Below are positions 63,530 through 64,000 of a stretch of 64,000 nt of DNA, one piece after another (within the stretch, counting starts at the first letter, position 1; the number at the start of each line of letters is the position of its first letter). This DNA comes from Saprospiraceae bacterium (GTDB lineage Bacteria > Bacteroidota > Bacteroidia > Chitinophagales > Saprospiraceae), in contig JADJNF010000009.1 in assembly GCA_016714445.1 (NCBI GenBank), positions 868,001-932,000 of the forward strand. The letters are read 5' to 3'. A program made the translations under genes and the position numbers. The notes below the pieces were generated by a model. That model did no database searches. It was not told the origin of the DNA and worked only from the letters and a program-made list of their open reading frames with translations.

Positions 63530-64000
63530 ATGATAAAAAATATCATCAATATATATGCAGACTCATTTTCGGGTCTATCACGCAGTGTATGGTTGCTGAG
63601 TCTTATCATGCTGATCAACAGGGCAGGTGCTATGGTGCTGCCTTTTATGACTTTATATCTGACCACAGATCTGGGTTTTACACTGACAGCAGCGGGATGG
63701 GTGATGGGAGCATATGGCTTGGGAAGTATCCTGGGTGCATATGCCGGGGGATATCTGACTGACAAATTTGGCTATTTCCATATCCAGTTATATTCTCTGA
63801 TCATCAGTGCCTTTATTCTTCTGCTTTTGGTATTTCTGAAAGATTATATGCTTATATTGTCAGCAGTTTTTTGTTTTGCACTGGTTGCTGATACATTAAG
63901 ACCAGCCAATAGTGTTGCTATTGCGGCATATGCCACACCAGAAAACAGGACAAGATCTTTTTCACTGATGCGTTTTGCTATCAATCTTGGATTTTCTATC
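63530..64000 (+). CDS. MFS transporter (3'-truncated by window edge)
   Basis: 157 codons from the ATG at 63530 with no stop before the window end. Four to five membrane helices are visible, with the MFS A-motif region GGYLTDKFGYFHIQ between helices 2 and 3, preceded by AAGWVMGAYGLGSILGAYA. The later segment LVADTLRPANSVAIAAYATPENRTRSFSLMRFAINLG fits the DHA1-like drug-efflux group. Substrate unknown. Probably co-transcribed with recN. Confidence 0.88.
   Translation, partial: MIKNIINIYADSFSGLSRSVWLLSLIMLINRAGAMVLPFMTLYLTTDLGFTLTAAGWVMGAYGLGSILGAYAGGYLTDKFGYFHIQLYSLIISAFILLLLVFLKDYMLILSAVFCFALVADTLRPANSVAIAAYATPENRTRSFSLMRFAINLGFSI

Noticed and set aside
1..64000. tRNA, rRNA, integrase or transposase genes
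   Set aside because: None was recognised on either strand by reading; a covariance-model scan was not possible.

Overview
This AT-rich window looks like a chromosomal contig from a Bacteroidota bacterium, most likely of the Saprospiria/Saprospiraceae group; the family placement is inference. The phylum call rests on several secreted proteins ending in type IX secretion (T9SS) sorting domains, on recurrent TAnnTTTG -7 promoter elements close to start codons, on families typical of the phylum (DUF4292, DUF6029, Omp28, tandem MacB/FtsX permeases), and on weak or absent Shine-Dalgarno sites. No tRNA, rRNA, CRISPR array or insertion sequence was recognised.

Layout. 0-10.7 kb: five tandem MacB/FtsX-type ABC permeases, the first cut by the window edge, with short tracts of exact identity between neighbours. 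10.8-17.4 kb: an accessory stretch (DUF2975 membrane protein plus small XRE regulator, a membrane-anchored LuxR-type regulator, a large repeat-bearing surface protein) closed by a decayed duplicate of the last permease. 17.7-21.5 kb: a 1296-aa T9SS-secreted protein. 21.8-25.5 kb: a YgiQ-type radical SAM protein and a tripartite HipB-HipS-HipT-like toxin-antitoxin operon preceded by four palindromes spaced exactly 40 bp apart. 25.5-30.4 kb: a predicted sigma-54-controlled operon of ABC ATPase, TolC-like protein, sigma-54 activator and histidine kinase (frameshifted), with its own -24/-12 promoter and upstream palindrome. 30.5-31.8 kb: an acetyl-CoA hydrolase/CoA-transferase.

31.8-33.8 kb and 53.7-59.2 kb hold two copies of a two-gene T9SS locus. 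The right copy encodes a PD40-type surface protein and an intact 1298-aa M4 metalloprotease; in the left copy the protease has lost all but its promoter, start region and last ~120 codons. Between them lie an envelope operon (TPR protein, DUF4292 lipoprotein, EnvC-like factor), RidA, a tubby/LURP-like protein, an AstE/AspA-like enzyme and an M20 amidohydrolase, a DUF1460 protein, an SDR/DUF2867 protein, a PQQ-like propeller lipoprotein followed by a decayed T9SS tail, a SpoIIE-type phosphatase, a TM2 protein (frameshifted), a CBS protein, a POTRA/beta-barrel protein, DUF6029 and Omp28. 59.4-64 kb is more conserved: rplU-rpmA, two small uncharacterised genes, recN and the start of an MFS transporter.

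Other signals include two inverted copies of a 94-bp palindromic intergenic element (38.07 and 50.88 kb) and two coding frameshifts, both in A-runs, which look more like assembly errors than biology.
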